This document shows, piece after piece, positions 36,901 to 64,000 of a stretch of DNA of 64,000 nt; the stretch's first letter is position 1, and every line of letters begins with the position of its first letter. Below the pieces are notes generated by a model. That model was given only the letters and a program-made list of their open reading frames with translations. It had not been told where the DNA came from and did not search any database. The translations under genes and the position numbers were made by a program. Source of the DNA: Gavia stellata (Eukaryota > Chordata > Aves > Gaviiformes > Gaviidae); contig NC_082606.1 of the NCBI RefSeq assembly GCF_030936135.1, positions 7,372,755-7,436,754 of the forward strand, read 5' to 3'.

Positions 36901-39900
36901 TAATAATACTACAGCTGTCACCATGTTCAACAAGTGCAGCAGGCTAAACAATCCTGGCTGAATAGAAACACATTTACTAAGTGGCACTGCTCAGGTTAAA
37001 CATGCCAGTCTAATCTGCTGTAGCTCCGCCGGCTGAAGACAAAAGTCTTCGGCTGCTTCGAGTCAGCCACTTGCAAATACAGGAGCCACATAAATGTGTG
37101 CTTTAAGTACAGTATATTTCTTTACATCTGCACTCTGTCTTTAGCTTAACAGGCTCTGTGAGGCTAGTCAGAGCCACTTGGGCTCTGTGTCTGTTTCTAC
37201 CTCATTAAAATAGTTAATGCTCACAAAAAGGAAGCTGACTCCCTTCCCTGGAGAGGGATCACATTCTTGAAGGAAGATAAGAGACCACTTCCTATGCCTG
37301 AGGCTGTTAGAAAGAAGAAATTCACAGATGGTATTAAAAGTGCTTTGAGAGCCACACAATGAAAGGTGCTCTGGATAGATAATGCGAGCTATTATCTTTT
37401 GCTTTATGCCAGTGGGGTGAGAGGTCACATTTCCATTTGCTCTGAAAGTTTTTATTTCAGCTTGCTGTACTGTCTCTATCTTTTCTTTGATACTGTGAAA
37501 AATACATTTATGGGGCTTCTTTTGGCACATTCTGCTTTTTGTCCTTTCAGATTACTGCATACAATCCCCAACAGCAAGGAGCAAACTGTTATTGTAACAG
37601 TGAGTTGAACTGAGCAGCTTTCTATAAAAGAGAAGATCTATGTAGTACAGCTTATCTTGTCAGCTATATGATTAGAAGGTAGACTACCTGCAAAACAATA
37701 TATTGTACGTGACTGAAATTCAAGACACAATTCTGTGAAGGGTCCTGATGGACCCTTTATCCATGAAAGTCCATCAGAAATAGTTTACGAACCACTGTAG
37801 GTAAAACTCAGCCAGTAACGATAGCATGGTGGAAGATATATCTTACTGCAGGAGAAAGTATTTTTTCAGAAAGCTGAGAAAGGCCTTTTATAAACAAAGA
37901 ATAACCATATATTTTCGCTCCCTGTATCAGACAACCTGAACTTTGAGTAAGAAGGGATTTCATTTTTTATAGCTTTGTTATTTGTGGAGAGGAATTTAAA
38001 GGAAATTGCTAGTGTCATACAGAAAAGGTTCTGGTCAACCACAGACAATGTATCCCCTTCAACATATTCCAGCTTGGCCATCTCCCCCACATACTAAGTT
38101 TCTGAATTAGATTACAAACTCACTGGGACACAAGCCACATCTTATCATACTTGTATTTAGCTCTGAGCAAATTACCAGATTTCAGCAAATAATTCTTGGC
38201 ATATTATTCTAACCATTGACAGTAACTGCAAGAAATAGCCATCGTTGGGTGCTCTAGCACCCATTTCTTTTCCAAGACAGGTTTTTCTCAGTAAACAAAA
38301 GGTAAATCTCAGCACTGTTAAGCTCTGCTCAGTTCCAGAGATTCAAGCTATGCATTATCTGCCTTATGTGCTGCATGAGCTTAGTCTTCTGAGATAATTT
38401 GCCAACAATTGCTATCAAATACACAGCTGCCTAGTCTGTCAGGGAGGGCCCTGTTGTAGCACAGATACTGCTGCTGCGGAGGAAACATTCTTCTAAATTC
38501 CTCACACTGGATTGAGATTTTTCTTTCTGTCTGTACACCATGCATGTTGCAATCTCAGAATAATTTTAAGTAGCAGTGTGTGCTGGGACTATGCCTGGTG
38601 AATGTAACTCTTCTTGTAGAATTATTGCCCTATTGTAGGGGGCATAAAAGGAAAAACTTGTGCCAAGTTCTTTACTGGTACCTGCAGTGGCCAGTTGAAA
38701 CAGTGGCCTAACTTGCTTTCTTCATCCTAAGCTCCTTATGGCCAGCAGCACTGAAAAACATGGAGAAAAGCAGTGCCTCTGGAGAGCAGAGTGCCCTTTT
38801 CCAGCCTGCGGAGGCACAGGAAACAAGTTATCACACTTCACTATGCTGAGAACAGCCTGTAAAAAGAAACAGAATTTGCACATTTCATAGAATCACAGAA
38901 TGGTTTGGGTTGGAAGGGACCTTAAAGATCATCTAGTTCCAACCCCCCTGCCGTGGGTAGGGACACCTTCCACTAGACCAGGTTCCTCAAAGCCCCATCC
39001 AGCCTGGCCTTGAACACTTCCAGGGATGGGGCATCCACAGCTTCTCTGGGCAACCTCTTCCAGTGCCTCACCACCCTCATCATAAAAAATTTCTTCCTTG
39101 TATCTTTGAGAGAGATCTTTCCTTATATCTGCCCTATGTCTTTGTGACCCTTTTGACAGATCGCCAGCTTTCAGTATAGAATTTCTGTATGGCATCATCC
39201 TTTCCTTCAGCCTAAATTGGCGTTTGTGCAGGGTTAAGGATTAAGCTTTATGTAATTTTTTTCCCATGTATTTGAAAAAATTTCACTTTTTATATTTCCC
39301 ATTATTCAGAAAGAATAACGTGGTAGTTTGCAGGAAAAGTCTAGGTGGCACAGTCAGAAATATTTAAAAAACCCCCACTTTCTTCTCCTATCCCAACAGT
39401 ACATGAAACTCTCTTCCCCCTAACTGCACTCTTTTGCATGGCTGCTACCTGTATCACTGTGTAATGTACTTACATGTTCCCAGCCCATGAGAATGAGCTA
39501 AGAATTGTAACTTGCAGGAATTTTGAAAAAACCACCCCCCAAACCCACACTGAAAAACTCACAGTATTGCTTAATACTTTCCACAAGTATCTTCTGGAAT
39601 CCTTATGGTGTCATGACTCATTATTGTATGTATTAAATCCTAGTAACTGCTACATTATGACATTTCTAAACTTTAATAAACTCTGCTTTCCCTTGGCAGA
39701 TTTGCAGCTTGATGCGAGGTGGAATAGCTGAGAGGGGAGGGGTAAGAGTAGGACATCGTATTATTGAGATCAATGGACAAAGTGTTGTTGCTACTGCTCA
39801 TGAGAAGATAGTACAAGCATTGTCTAATTCAGTGGGAGAGGTAAGAAAACTATTAAATACTTTATGAAGGAATTCAAACTGTTGAAAGAATATATTTTTC

Positions 39901-41393
39901 AGTTGAAAAGAGTGTCTTAACATAGCATTAAAACCACCTCAGTAAATCAGAGTTGAGCACTAATAACAAACAATTAACAGAACATTTTTTGAACAATTAG
40001 ATGCACATTCATTGCATTTTTCCACTCATTTTCAAGAGTTCCTAGCATGATTCTGAACCTTCAACCTACTGTTTGAATTAAACCGATCAATTAAGGGAAG
40101 AAATCACACAAGCCTGTTAGCCATGAAAATGTCTCTCTTGGCTTACCACTACAGCATCTGCCATAGAAATAAATTAATATCCAAAGAGTGGAGAGATTCA
40201 AATTGATATGTATTTTAGTAATTTCATTTCCACTGAAGATTTCCAACTTACCTTGGGAATATGTTAAGACCTCTCTCTCCAGTACTTTTAGAGAAGTCAG
40301 CAATGAATGAACAAGATCCTCCAGTTTATCAAAATCCCTACTGAATTTAGTGGTAGTGTCATACACAACCCTAGTCAGACCTTCCCCTAGTTCCTTTGTC
40401 AAAAATCAAAGATAACTTGTTTTCCTGTGGAAAAAGATACTTGAAAAAATATACAGAGTACGTGCACGTTGGCAGGAACAAACCTGTAGATTTCAATAGA
40501 ACCTCCATGCCTTGATGGTACCTCTTTGCTGGATAACATCTCACTAAACATGAGGACAGCATGAAACTTTTTTTTTCAGCATGAAGGGACCAAGATATTA
40601 AGGCAGCATATGGCTGGTGAGGGTCTGTGTTGTCAGTTAGTGAAGTTTACCTTCCTTCCTCCTGCATTGTCAGATAGGTCCTTACAGCTGTTACTACATT
40701 TGTGATACAGCTCTGATTACCTGATGCCTTTAATCCTGTTAGTCTGTGAAATTCCTCCGACACTTACCACAATACTCCTTCTAGAAAGAACTTAAATACA
40801 CTAGCCATGAAAGAACCTGTTCCACCAAACTCTTGACTAGCATTTAAGTATCAGGTGATAAAGTCCGAGTTTTGTGTTCAGAGGATCATACTCCAATTAG
40901 GAGAAAATATGTACAAAATGACAGTCCCACAGGGAAGGAAGGTAGAAGAAAAATCTAACTTCAGTTAATACCAGAACAGCAGAATGAATTTTCAGAGGTT
41001 TGCGCTGCTTCTTTTTTAAGGGCTGTAATTGGAGTAGGGTATAACAATAAAAACTGTTTAGGCGTCATCTCAGCTATATGATGTTGCATCCTGCCATTGT
41101 CATTTAAAAAAAAAAAAAAAAACCACCCACAAAAAAAAGCAAAGACAGCAAACCAGCTTGTTAGAACCAGAGAACTTTGAACTAGGAACTTTGGTAACAT
41201 TCACATCTGTCGAAACCAGGAAAATAAATGCACTTACACCACAGGGAGAGACAGATCGGGCCTTATGGATTATTTTAAACTAGCAACAATTCCATTACTT
41301 TCTGTGTAAATCAATTGACAGATTCACATGAAGACAATGCCAGCTGCCATGTTCAGGCTTCTAACAGGACAAGAGACACCCCTATACATCTAG
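6833..41393 (+). CDS. APBA2: APBA2 (Mint2/X11-beta), 3' eleven coding exons
   Basis: Neuronal adaptor that binds the cytoplasmic tail of amyloid precursor protein through its PTB domain and uses two PDZ domains to organise synaptic and trafficking complexes; the family also binds Munc18 through the N-terminal half, which is not in this window. Eleven exons splice in frame to 432 residues: linker 1-39, PTB about 45-240 ([35 protein letters not shown]), PDZ1 about 251-336 (binding loop ILGVV at 261-265), PDZ2 about 342-418 (QLGFS at 354-358) and C-terminus PLYI, which in this family folds back on the PDZ pair. APBA2 is preferred over APBA1 because of the residues [29 protein letters not shown] and GQETPLYI. 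The human protein is 749 residues, so about 317 N-terminal residues lie off the left edge. All acceptors are AG and all donors GT, and there is no disruption. Confidence 0.97.
6914..8275 (+). other. APBA2 intron
   Basis: Intron of 1.36 kb with consensus ends. Apart from a MIR-like SINE relic near its 3' end I see no feature. Confidence 0.85.
7916..8095 (+). mobile_element. ancient MIR/CORE-SINE-like relic
   Basis: The segment GGCAATGTGATCTAGTGG, then a CTGGACTGGGA block and a later ATGCTTTGAGATTCCAGGT block match in order the tRNA-derived head and the tail of old amniote MIR-type SINEs as I remember them. Heavily decayed, with a central deletion. Confidence 0.5.
8276..8312 (+). CDS. APBA2: APBA2 short coding exon (37 nt) leading into PTB
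   Basis: 37 bases, phase 0 to 1, coding [12 protein letters not shown] plus the first base of a valine codon. The acceptor is tttctcaacag and the donor gtaagt. It is too short to stand out as an open frame but fits between its neighbours without a frame change and matches the family sequence TKKV-SFPSFV. Confidence 0.92.
9263..9335 (-). mobile_element. CR1 LINE 3' tail fragment
   Basis: Starts TAGAATCATAGAATGGTTTG and continues with the CR1 3' end read in reverse (GAGTTGGAATGGACATTAAAG, ATCATCTAGTTCCAACCCCC). Only the last 70 bases or so of the element remain, a common product of 5' truncation. Confidence 0.85.
14266..14857 (-). mobile_element. solo LTR of an avian endogenous retrovirus
   Basis: 592 bases starting TGTCATGGTTTAACC and ending AACCAGCACA, so both ends carry the TG...CA of an LTR. 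Read on the minus strand it has a TATAAA box (about 14578-14585), then a TTATTAAACTGTC poly(A)-type block and a TTATCTCAACC block typical of R-U5 in a family widespread in birds. No internal retroviral genes flank it. The bases on either side, atcct and atact, match at four of five positions and look like a decayed 5-bp target duplication. The open frames inside are chance. Confidence 0.85.
15056..15201 (+). CDS. APBA2: APBA2 coding exon: start of PTB domain
   Basis: 146 bases, phase 1 to 0. It codes 48 full residues from [12 protein letters not shown] to QEAVSRVK and includes the PTB core [16 protein letters not shown]. The acceptor is tcatgtcag and the donor gtaggg. An open frame extends upstream of the acceptor to 14869, but that part is intron and shows no family resemblance. 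Confidence 0.97.
15202..16551 (+). other. APBA2 intron before the 36-nt exon
   Basis: Intron of 1.35 kb, AT-rich, ending in a long T-rich tract with TGC elements before the acceptor. No other feature seen. Confidence 0.85.
16552..16587 (+). CDS. APBA2: APBA2 36-nt cassette exon within PTB domain
   Basis: 36 bases, phase 0 on both sides, coding the basic segment [12 protein letters not shown]. The acceptor follows a long T-rich tract with a TGC at 16539-16541, nine bases before the AG, and the donor gtgtgt is non-ideal. Because both flanks are phase 0, skipping it would remove twelve residues and keep the frame. The segment is known in mammalian APBA2 and forms a lysine-rich insertion in the PTB domain. 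Confidence 0.93.
16588..18204 (+). other. APBA2 intron after the 36-nt exon
   Basis: Intron of 1.6 kb. Short open frames occur on both strands without family resemblance. I see no repeat or gene. Confidence 0.85.
18205..18291 (+). CDS. APBA2: APBA2 coding exon: PTB middle
   Basis: 87 bases, phase 0 to 0, 29 residues from [15 protein letters not shown] to VLNADTQ. It forms central PTB strands. The acceptor is tgtcttttag and the donor gtaagt. The first residue is threonine, where my recollection of the mammalian sequence has asparagine. Confidence 0.95.
18960..19810 (+). mobile_element. old, degraded CR1 LINE body
   Basis: Segments appear in the order of CR1 ORF2: TAGTCTTCACTAAAAA (about 19012), CAACACAGATTTGTCAAAAG followed by AAATCACGTCAAATCAA (about 19352-19388), AATAAGGCTTTTATCTCAT (about 19460), CTGTTCAATATTTTCATAAA and CAACTTGGAAGATGG (about 19637-19673), and TTTCAATAAAGACAAATGTA with ACTCTACATTTAGGA (about 19770-19808). 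The reading frame is broken everywhere. It is clearly much older than the copy at 25533-26311. Confidence 0.75.
21180..21215 (+). repeat. 18-bp tandem duplication
   Basis: TGAGAGCAATTCCTTCCC occurs twice in perfect tandem inside an intron. Confidence 0.85.
21500..21860 (+). repeat. purine-rich tract
   Basis: About 350 bases in which the plus strand is strongly A/G-rich, with GGAAT-like units near 21796-21820 (AATAGAATGGAATGGAATAT). The open frame on the opposite strand (rich in Pro, Leu, Ser, Phe) is a by-product of this composition. Confidence 0.75.
23061..23071 (+). repeat. poly(G) run
   Basis: Eleven G residues followed by GA-rich sequence. Confidence 0.9.
25533..26311 (+). mobile_element. 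CR1 LINE, 3' part, with ORF2 C-terminal remnant
   Basis: 5'-truncated CR1 retrotransposon. Conceptual reading matches the C-terminal end of CR1 ORF2 in pieces ([24 protein letters not shown]-type block, [29 protein letters not shown]). The frame is broken by TGA at 25863-25865, where the usual codon is CGA, and by a shift near 26080. It ends with two copies of ATTCTATG at 26296-26311, the standard CR1 3' end. The 5' boundary is set where the match to the CR1 text begins (CAACAAGGCCAAGTGC). Confidence 0.93.
26455..26640 (+). CDS. APBA2: APBA2 coding exon: PTB core, strands and loop
   Basis: 186 bases, 62 residues, phase 0 to 0. It runs from [16 protein letters not shown] through [16 protein letters not shown] to [15 protein letters not shown]. 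The acceptor is ctttatatag and the donor gtaagt. This is the best conserved part of the PTB domain. The exon begins only 143 bases after the end of a CR1 LINE insertion in the same intron. Confidence 0.97.
29042..29056 (-). promoter_or_regulatory. candidate CTCF site
   Basis: The minus strand reads CCACTAGATGGCACT, a full match to the CTCF core CCAnnAGRKGGC. Confidence 0.45.
29845..29877 (+). repeat. 33-bp repeat, copy 1 (pairs with 30747-30779)
   Basis: ATTTGATTTTGGATGTAATG continuing to TTCTTTCTGTA. It differs from the copy at 30747-30779 by two transitions. The two copies flank the exon at 30036-30215. Confidence 0.8.
30036..30215 (+). CDS. APBA2: APBA2 coding exon: PTB C-terminal helix and linker
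   Basis: 180 bases, 60 residues, phase 0 to 0. It holds the C-terminal PTB helix [20 protein letters not shown] and the linker that follows ([26 protein letters not shown]). The acceptor is cattctag and the donor gtaaac. A second AG lies six bases into the exon (GCACAG), so an alternative acceptor dropping two residues is possible but not shown. Confidence 0.97.
30747..30779 (+). repeat. 33-bp repeat, copy 2
   Basis: ATTTGATTTTGGGTGCAATG continuing to TTCTTTCTGTA, in the same orientation as the copy at 29845. Confidence 0.8.
31630..31845 (-). mobile_element. ancient MIR/CORE-SINE-like relic
   Basis: In plus orientation it reads CATGCTAGGCACAAGTATAT, then an AAT-rich run, then GTGATGGCAGAGGTGGAACT, GAACTCAAGCCTGTGTTCC and a CCTTAGCCAC...CCTCCC end. 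This is the reverse of an old MIR-type SINE (tail, then tRNA-derived head) as I remember the family. Confidence 0.55.
31653..31704 (+). repeat. AAT/AAC microsatellite
   Basis: Trinucleotide run of AAT and AAC units with a few interruptions, sitting in the variable middle of the SINE relic. Confidence 0.85.
32184..32396 (+). CDS. APBA2: APBA2 coding exon: PDZ1 domain
   Basis: 213 bases, 71 residues, phase 0 to 0, covering most of PDZ1. It includes the carboxylate-binding loop ([17 protein letters not shown]) and the [21 protein letters not shown] segment that marks a PDZ domain. The acceptor is a long T tract ending attgcag and the donor gtacct. AG occurs again six bases into the exon. Confidence 0.97.
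32397..33198 (+). other. APBA2 intron
   Basis: Intron of 0.8 kb. Only an A-run near 32504 stands out. Confidence 0.85.
33199..33318 (+). CDS. APBA2: APBA2 coding exon: PDZ1 end, linker, PDZ2 start
   Basis: 120 bases, 40 residues, phase 0 to 0. It completes PDZ1 ([18 protein letters not shown]), then gives the linker and the start of PDZ2 with its binding loop [12 protein letters not shown]. The acceptor is tcttacag and the donor gtaagt. Confidence 0.96.
35144..35155 (-). promoter_or_regulatory. possible CTCF site
   Basis: The minus strand reads CCAGTAGATGGAGT, which matches the CTCF core CCAnnAGRKGG except for its last positions. Confidence 0.3.
38886..39110 (-). mobile_element. CR1 LINE 3' fragment
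   Basis: Begins CATAGAATCACAGAATGGTT, then TTGGAAGGGACCTTAAAGAT and TCATCTAGTTCCAACCCCCC, the CR1 3' end in reverse, and continues through GCCTGGCCTTGAACACTTCC and AATTTCTTCC. Similarity fades after about 39110. The open frame across it is not a gene. Confidence 0.92.
39700..39840 (+). CDS. APBA2: APBA2 coding exon: PDZ2 body
   Basis: 141 bases, 47 residues, phase 0 to 0. It runs from [18 protein letters not shown] through [13 protein letters not shown] to [10 protein letters not shown], the body of PDZ2. The acceptor is ccttggcag and the donor gtaaga. [16 protein letters not shown] distinguishes it from APBA1, which differs at several of these positions. Confidence 0.97.
39841..41321 (+). 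other. last APBA2 intron
   Basis: Intron of 1.5 kb with an A-run and ACCACCCAC low-complexity stretch near 41105-41140. No other feature seen. Confidence 0.85.
41322..41393 (+). CDS. APBA2: APBA2 terminal coding exon and stop
   Basis: 72 coding bases give 23 residues, [16 protein letters not shown] then QETPLYI, followed by TAG at 41391-41393. The acceptor is tcaattgacag. The C-terminal PLYI is the family's autoinhibitory PDZ ligand. The 3' UTR follows directly. Confidence 0.96.
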   Translation: MHMKTMPAAMFRLLTGQETPLYI

Positions 41394-42048
41394 CACGCGA
41401 GACTCTTGCAGCAGAATAACTAAAGGATTCCATCAAAGCTGAAGCCCTCATAGCTGAAGAGAATTTTGTATTTTGTATGAATGAAAGGCTTTGAAGCTGA
41501 CCTGAGGACTCCGAAACAAGGAACAGACAGGTGTCTCTGCCTTTTCTCTCCTTCCTTTTTATTTCTTTGCCAAAAGGTGATGAGAAGGATGGTCAAGGAC
41601 AATAATCACTGACAAAAATCTTTGTAAAACATTTAAGTATTTTGCAACATCTTCTAAACTCTTTTCTCATAAAAATTAAAACATATTTATTTGTAACCTA
41701 TATGTGGAGTGATGTATGTATGTCTGTCTTGTTTGATAACATGGTGAATGTGAATATTTGATGAATGAGACTGCAGGAAATGGCAAGAGAAGCAATTAGA
41801 GAAAGTTATGGCTGCCTCAAGATTAAAAAAAAAATCCCAGTCCCATAAAGTGGTCCAATACTGATGGCTTTGCATAATTTTAAAACTGGTGCCGAATAGA
41901 TGGTATTTCAGTGGAAAAGAGTGTGTGCAGTTAAAACTTCTAGATTCTATTGTAAAGAAACCCACTGTAGTACTTGGTATTGTTATGACAAGTGTAACCT
42001 GTTTGGCAAGGTGTGAACATAAACATGTAACAAGTGTTTCATATGCTA

Positions 42049-42054
42049 AATAAA
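42049..42054 (+). terminator. proximal candidate poly(A) signal of APBA2
   Basis: AATAAA 656 bases after the APBA2 stop, followed within 40 bases by a T-rich stretch. The position suits a short 3' UTR. Confidence 0.4.
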
Positions 42055-42610
42055 GAATAATTGCCACAAGATTAAAATCAAAATATTTATTTAGATACAT
42101 ATTTATTTTTAATGCTTGTGATTTTTATGATTTAACAGAGTTATTTCATGGATAACTTATTGCACAGGTTGTGTAATGTATGTGTTGGGCTGGGTTTTTT
42201 TTTTTCTTTAATTTTTTGCATATTGCCTTTTTGTTTATATTAGCTCCAAATGGGAAAGCCATGCTTACCTGTTTCTGTCTTTTATAAAGCATTCTTATTC
42301 CTAAGGCAATGTGTTCTGAATGTAAATTGTTTTGACAAATAACCTAGCACCATCAGCAGTATTAGAATGTGTGTAGATAAAAAAAACTAGTAGTAAAGTT
42401 GTATTCCTTATGAGATAAATGTTAATCGGTGTAACTTCGTCTAGATTTTTTTTTTTTTGGCCAAGGCCTTGAAGAAAATACACTGTGACTTAAGAAGCCT
42501 TACCATGCAGTAACTAAAGAGCTTTAGATGACTGTACTTCAAGGAGTAGTGTGTTGCATGCAACTGACCTTAGGAAAGAATTAACCTACTATCACTAATA
42601 AATCTGAAAT

Positions 42611-42616
42611 AATAAA
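42611..42616 (+). terminator. distal candidate poly(A) signal of APBA2
   Basis: AATAAA followed 12-30 bases later by a T-run and a TTTGTTTGTTGTGT-like stretch, the usual arrangement of signal and downstream GU-rich element. It is the better of the two candidates by context. Confidence 0.5.
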
Positions 42617-42640
42617 GGAAGCTTGCTTTTTTTGTTTGTT

Positions 42641-43764
42641 GTGTAAGTTTACGTAATAAAAAAATCCAAGTAGAAGATCATTTAATTCTTCATCTAAGTG
42701 CAGTTGCAAAGGTCACAGATTATTTTTTTAAGAAGGAATTCCTCTCTTGAATTAGGAATTTGTGTATCATTATTATCTTGAGAGTAGATGTTTCAATTAG
42801 CATACCTTGTTGCCACTGGATGTCACTGTGACTTCACATCAAGACAAAAGCATGCTATAATTAAAATACATTGAAATGGATGATTCTGTAAAACTTAAAC
42901 TACTCATCTTCAGCTACATTCCTTTGTGACCTTTTCACAGGATGTCTGCCCAGCTCAGAGTGACACAAACGAAACCAGTATATGATTAAACCTCAAATGG
43001 AAACTAACTCTACTGACAAGCACTGCTGCAAAAAAATTAAAACCCTGAAACGTCAACCTGTGGTAGGTTCTTTATGAGAACCTTTTGTTTAAGGCCTTTC
43101 CAATTCCCTCTGAGAGAGCCAGGATGAAGCTTGCACTGGAAGACGTTGCTGGCAGACCTGTGTTTATTCTGGTAATCAAATTAGCGTCAATGATATTTAC
43201 TTTTTGATTTTTATTTTTTTTTTTTTTAGATCAATGTTAAATAAATCATAAATGCAGCAGAACCACAAGGACATGTTTTAGTAATACAATTGTTAAAACT
43301 ACTAATTGGAGTAACTATTCTTTTGGAAAAAATGTTCAAGGCTCTGCTAGATAAAAATTGATCTAACTTCCTATCAGTTGGCGTTTGTAAAAAGTTTGTG
43401 AAATCTGCTTTTTGGAAATGCAGAATTTCAAAGAATTCTTCCCTAATGTGTCTTTTGGTCACAATTCGCAGAGTACTTCAATGTCAGTTTTCAATAGCAT
43501 ATGCTACTCCATTAATAAACTCATGAGCATTCCGAACAAAGCAAAAATAAACCACACTGCAGCCTTTACTATAATTTAAAAGGGCAACATACTGGGGGGG
43601 TGGGGGTGCTGGGGTGGGGGTAGCAGTTTTAATAGGACAGATCAGTTAGCCTGGCATGAAAGACACTGGTAAAATGGATTAGAAGCAGCGCTGTATGTGC
43701 ATATGAATCACCTTTACATTTCTATCCAAATCAGTTGTTGAAAAAGCAAAGTCCAGAAATACTT
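42641..43764. other. gap between convergent 3' ends
   Basis: About 1.1 kb between the preferred APBA2 and ENTREP2 poly(A) signals. It holds a possible CTCF-type site (42813-42826), a poly(T) run (about 43208-43229) and a G-quadruplex-type run (43594-43620). I see no coding sequence. Confidence 0.6.
43594..43620 (+). other. G-quadruplex-type G-run
   Basis: Four G tracts of 7, 5, 4 and 5 bases separated by T, TGCT and T, which meets the usual quadruplex pattern with loops of 1, 4 and 1. It lies between the 3' ends of the two convergent genes. Confidence 0.8.
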
Positions 43765-43770
43765 TTTATT
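43765..43770 (-). terminator. candidate poly(A) signal of ENTREP2
   Basis: AATAAA on the minus strand about 390 bases after the ENTREP2 stop, followed on that strand by a T-rich stretch (CTTTGCTTTTTC). Another minus-strand AATAAA lies at 43208-43213. Confidence 0.4.
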
Positions 43771-44158
43771 AAAACACTGATCATAATTAAAACACTTTGA
43801 GGTACATTAAATAAATACAACTTTTAAGTTGTACAGCCGGTCTCTGGCGGTTTTGCAATGGTTTTCAAGAAATGCTAGGCAGCATCAGTAGCATTTCTGT
43901 AGGTACAGTGAAATAAATGTGTTTCTGGTTGGGAAAACATTTGTTATGACTTTGCTAATAAATCAGTTAAAATTTTGAAAAAATCAGGGCCGAAATTTAC
44001 ATTCAGAAAAACAGGTGTTCTCCTCCTGTTGTTGGAAAAAAAGTGGAATTCCAAAGGAAGACACTTTTTCCTTTTTAAGTCATCCACTACTTGTATTTCT
44101 CCCAGTCCTGGTTTCTTCCTTAATTCTCTTTGCTGGAATCACATACCTGCGAATATTA
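43771..44158 (-). other. ENTREP2: probable ENTREP2 3' UTR
   Basis: Non-coding sequence between the ENTREP2 stop and the first good minus-strand AATAAA. The extent is inferred from that signal; a longer UTR to about 43200 is possible. Confidence 0.4.

Positions 44159-64000
<19,842 letters not shown>

Larger units (their letters stand above)
33319..39699 (+). other. APBA2 intron
   Basis: Intron of 6.4 kb. It holds a CTCF-type site (35144-35155), a possible conserved non-coding block (about 35560-36060), an imperfect hairpin (37029-37055) and a CR1 tail fragment (38886-39110). I see no coding sequence. Confidence 0.85.
41394..42640 (+). other. APBA2: probable APBA2 3' UTR
   Basis: Non-coding sequence downstream of the APBA2 stop, AT-rich with several ATTTA pentamers. 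The right end is inferred from the second AATAAA and the T/GT-rich stretch after it; a shorter form ending near 42070 is equally possible. The open frame on the opposite strand at 41687-42100 has no recognisable domain and is taken as chance. Confidence 0.5.

Noticed and set aside
38929..39198. 89-codon open frame on the minus strand
   Set aside because: Mostly the CR1 3' fragment; not the ORF2 frame and not a host gene.
41687..42100. 137-codon open frame on the minus strand
   Set aside because: It lies in the APBA2 3' UTR, has no recognisable domain, no splice context and composition typical of AT-rich DNA.

Overview
The window is vertebrate nuclear DNA, most likely from a bird. Coding sequence occurs only as short exons bounded by AG/GT splice sites and separated by long AT-rich introns. 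The recognisable interspersed repeats are avian in character: three or four CR1 LINE copies (two ending in the octamer-repeat CR1 tail), a solo endogenous-retrovirus LTR of the type common in birds, and two very old MIR-like SINEs. There is no sign of bacterial or viral gene organisation. The species cannot be fixed from the sequence alone.

Two genes lie tail to tail. Positions 1-41393 on the + strand hold the 3' two thirds of APBA2 (Mint2/X11-beta). Eleven coding exons (6833-41393, 1299 coding bases, 432 residues plus stop) give the end of the linker, the whole PTB domain, both PDZ domains and the C-terminus PLYI. The large first coding exon, with the acidic N-terminus and the Munc18-binding region, lies beyond the left edge. 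Positions 44159-64000 on the - strand hold the 3' part of ENTREP2 (FAM189A1). Seven coding exons (62216 down to 44159, 1548 coding bases, 515 residues plus stop) give the cytoplasmic tail with PPxY motifs, a serine-rich region and the conserved C-terminal domain. Its four-transmembrane N-terminal exons lie beyond the right edge. The two stop codons are about 2.8 kb apart, and that gap holds both 3' UTRs, a strong G-quadruplex-type G-run and a possible CTCF site. The order APBA2-ENTREP2, convergent, is the one known from human 15q13. All exon phases join without a frameshift in both genes, so both look intact in the part visible here.

The rest is intron. It contains a CR1 copy with its reverse-transcriptase C-terminal reading frame still mostly readable (25533-26311), a much older CR1 body (about 18960-19810), an antisense solo LTR (14266-14857) with a nearly matching 5-bp target duplication, CR1 tail fragments (9263-9335 and 38886-39110), MIR-like relics (7916-8095, 31630-31845), a long purine-rich tract (about 21500-21860) and assorted low-complexity runs.

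No undescribed multi-gene system was found. The observations most worth checking are the 36-nt in-frame exon of the APBA2 PTB domain with a UGC-rich acceptor typical of neural microexons, the long serine-rich ENTREP2 exon and its PDZ-ligand C-terminus, a possible intron-retention C-terminus in ENTREP2, a 33-bp near-identical repeat flanking an APBA2 PTB exon, and a promoter-like G-rich island inside the first visible intron.
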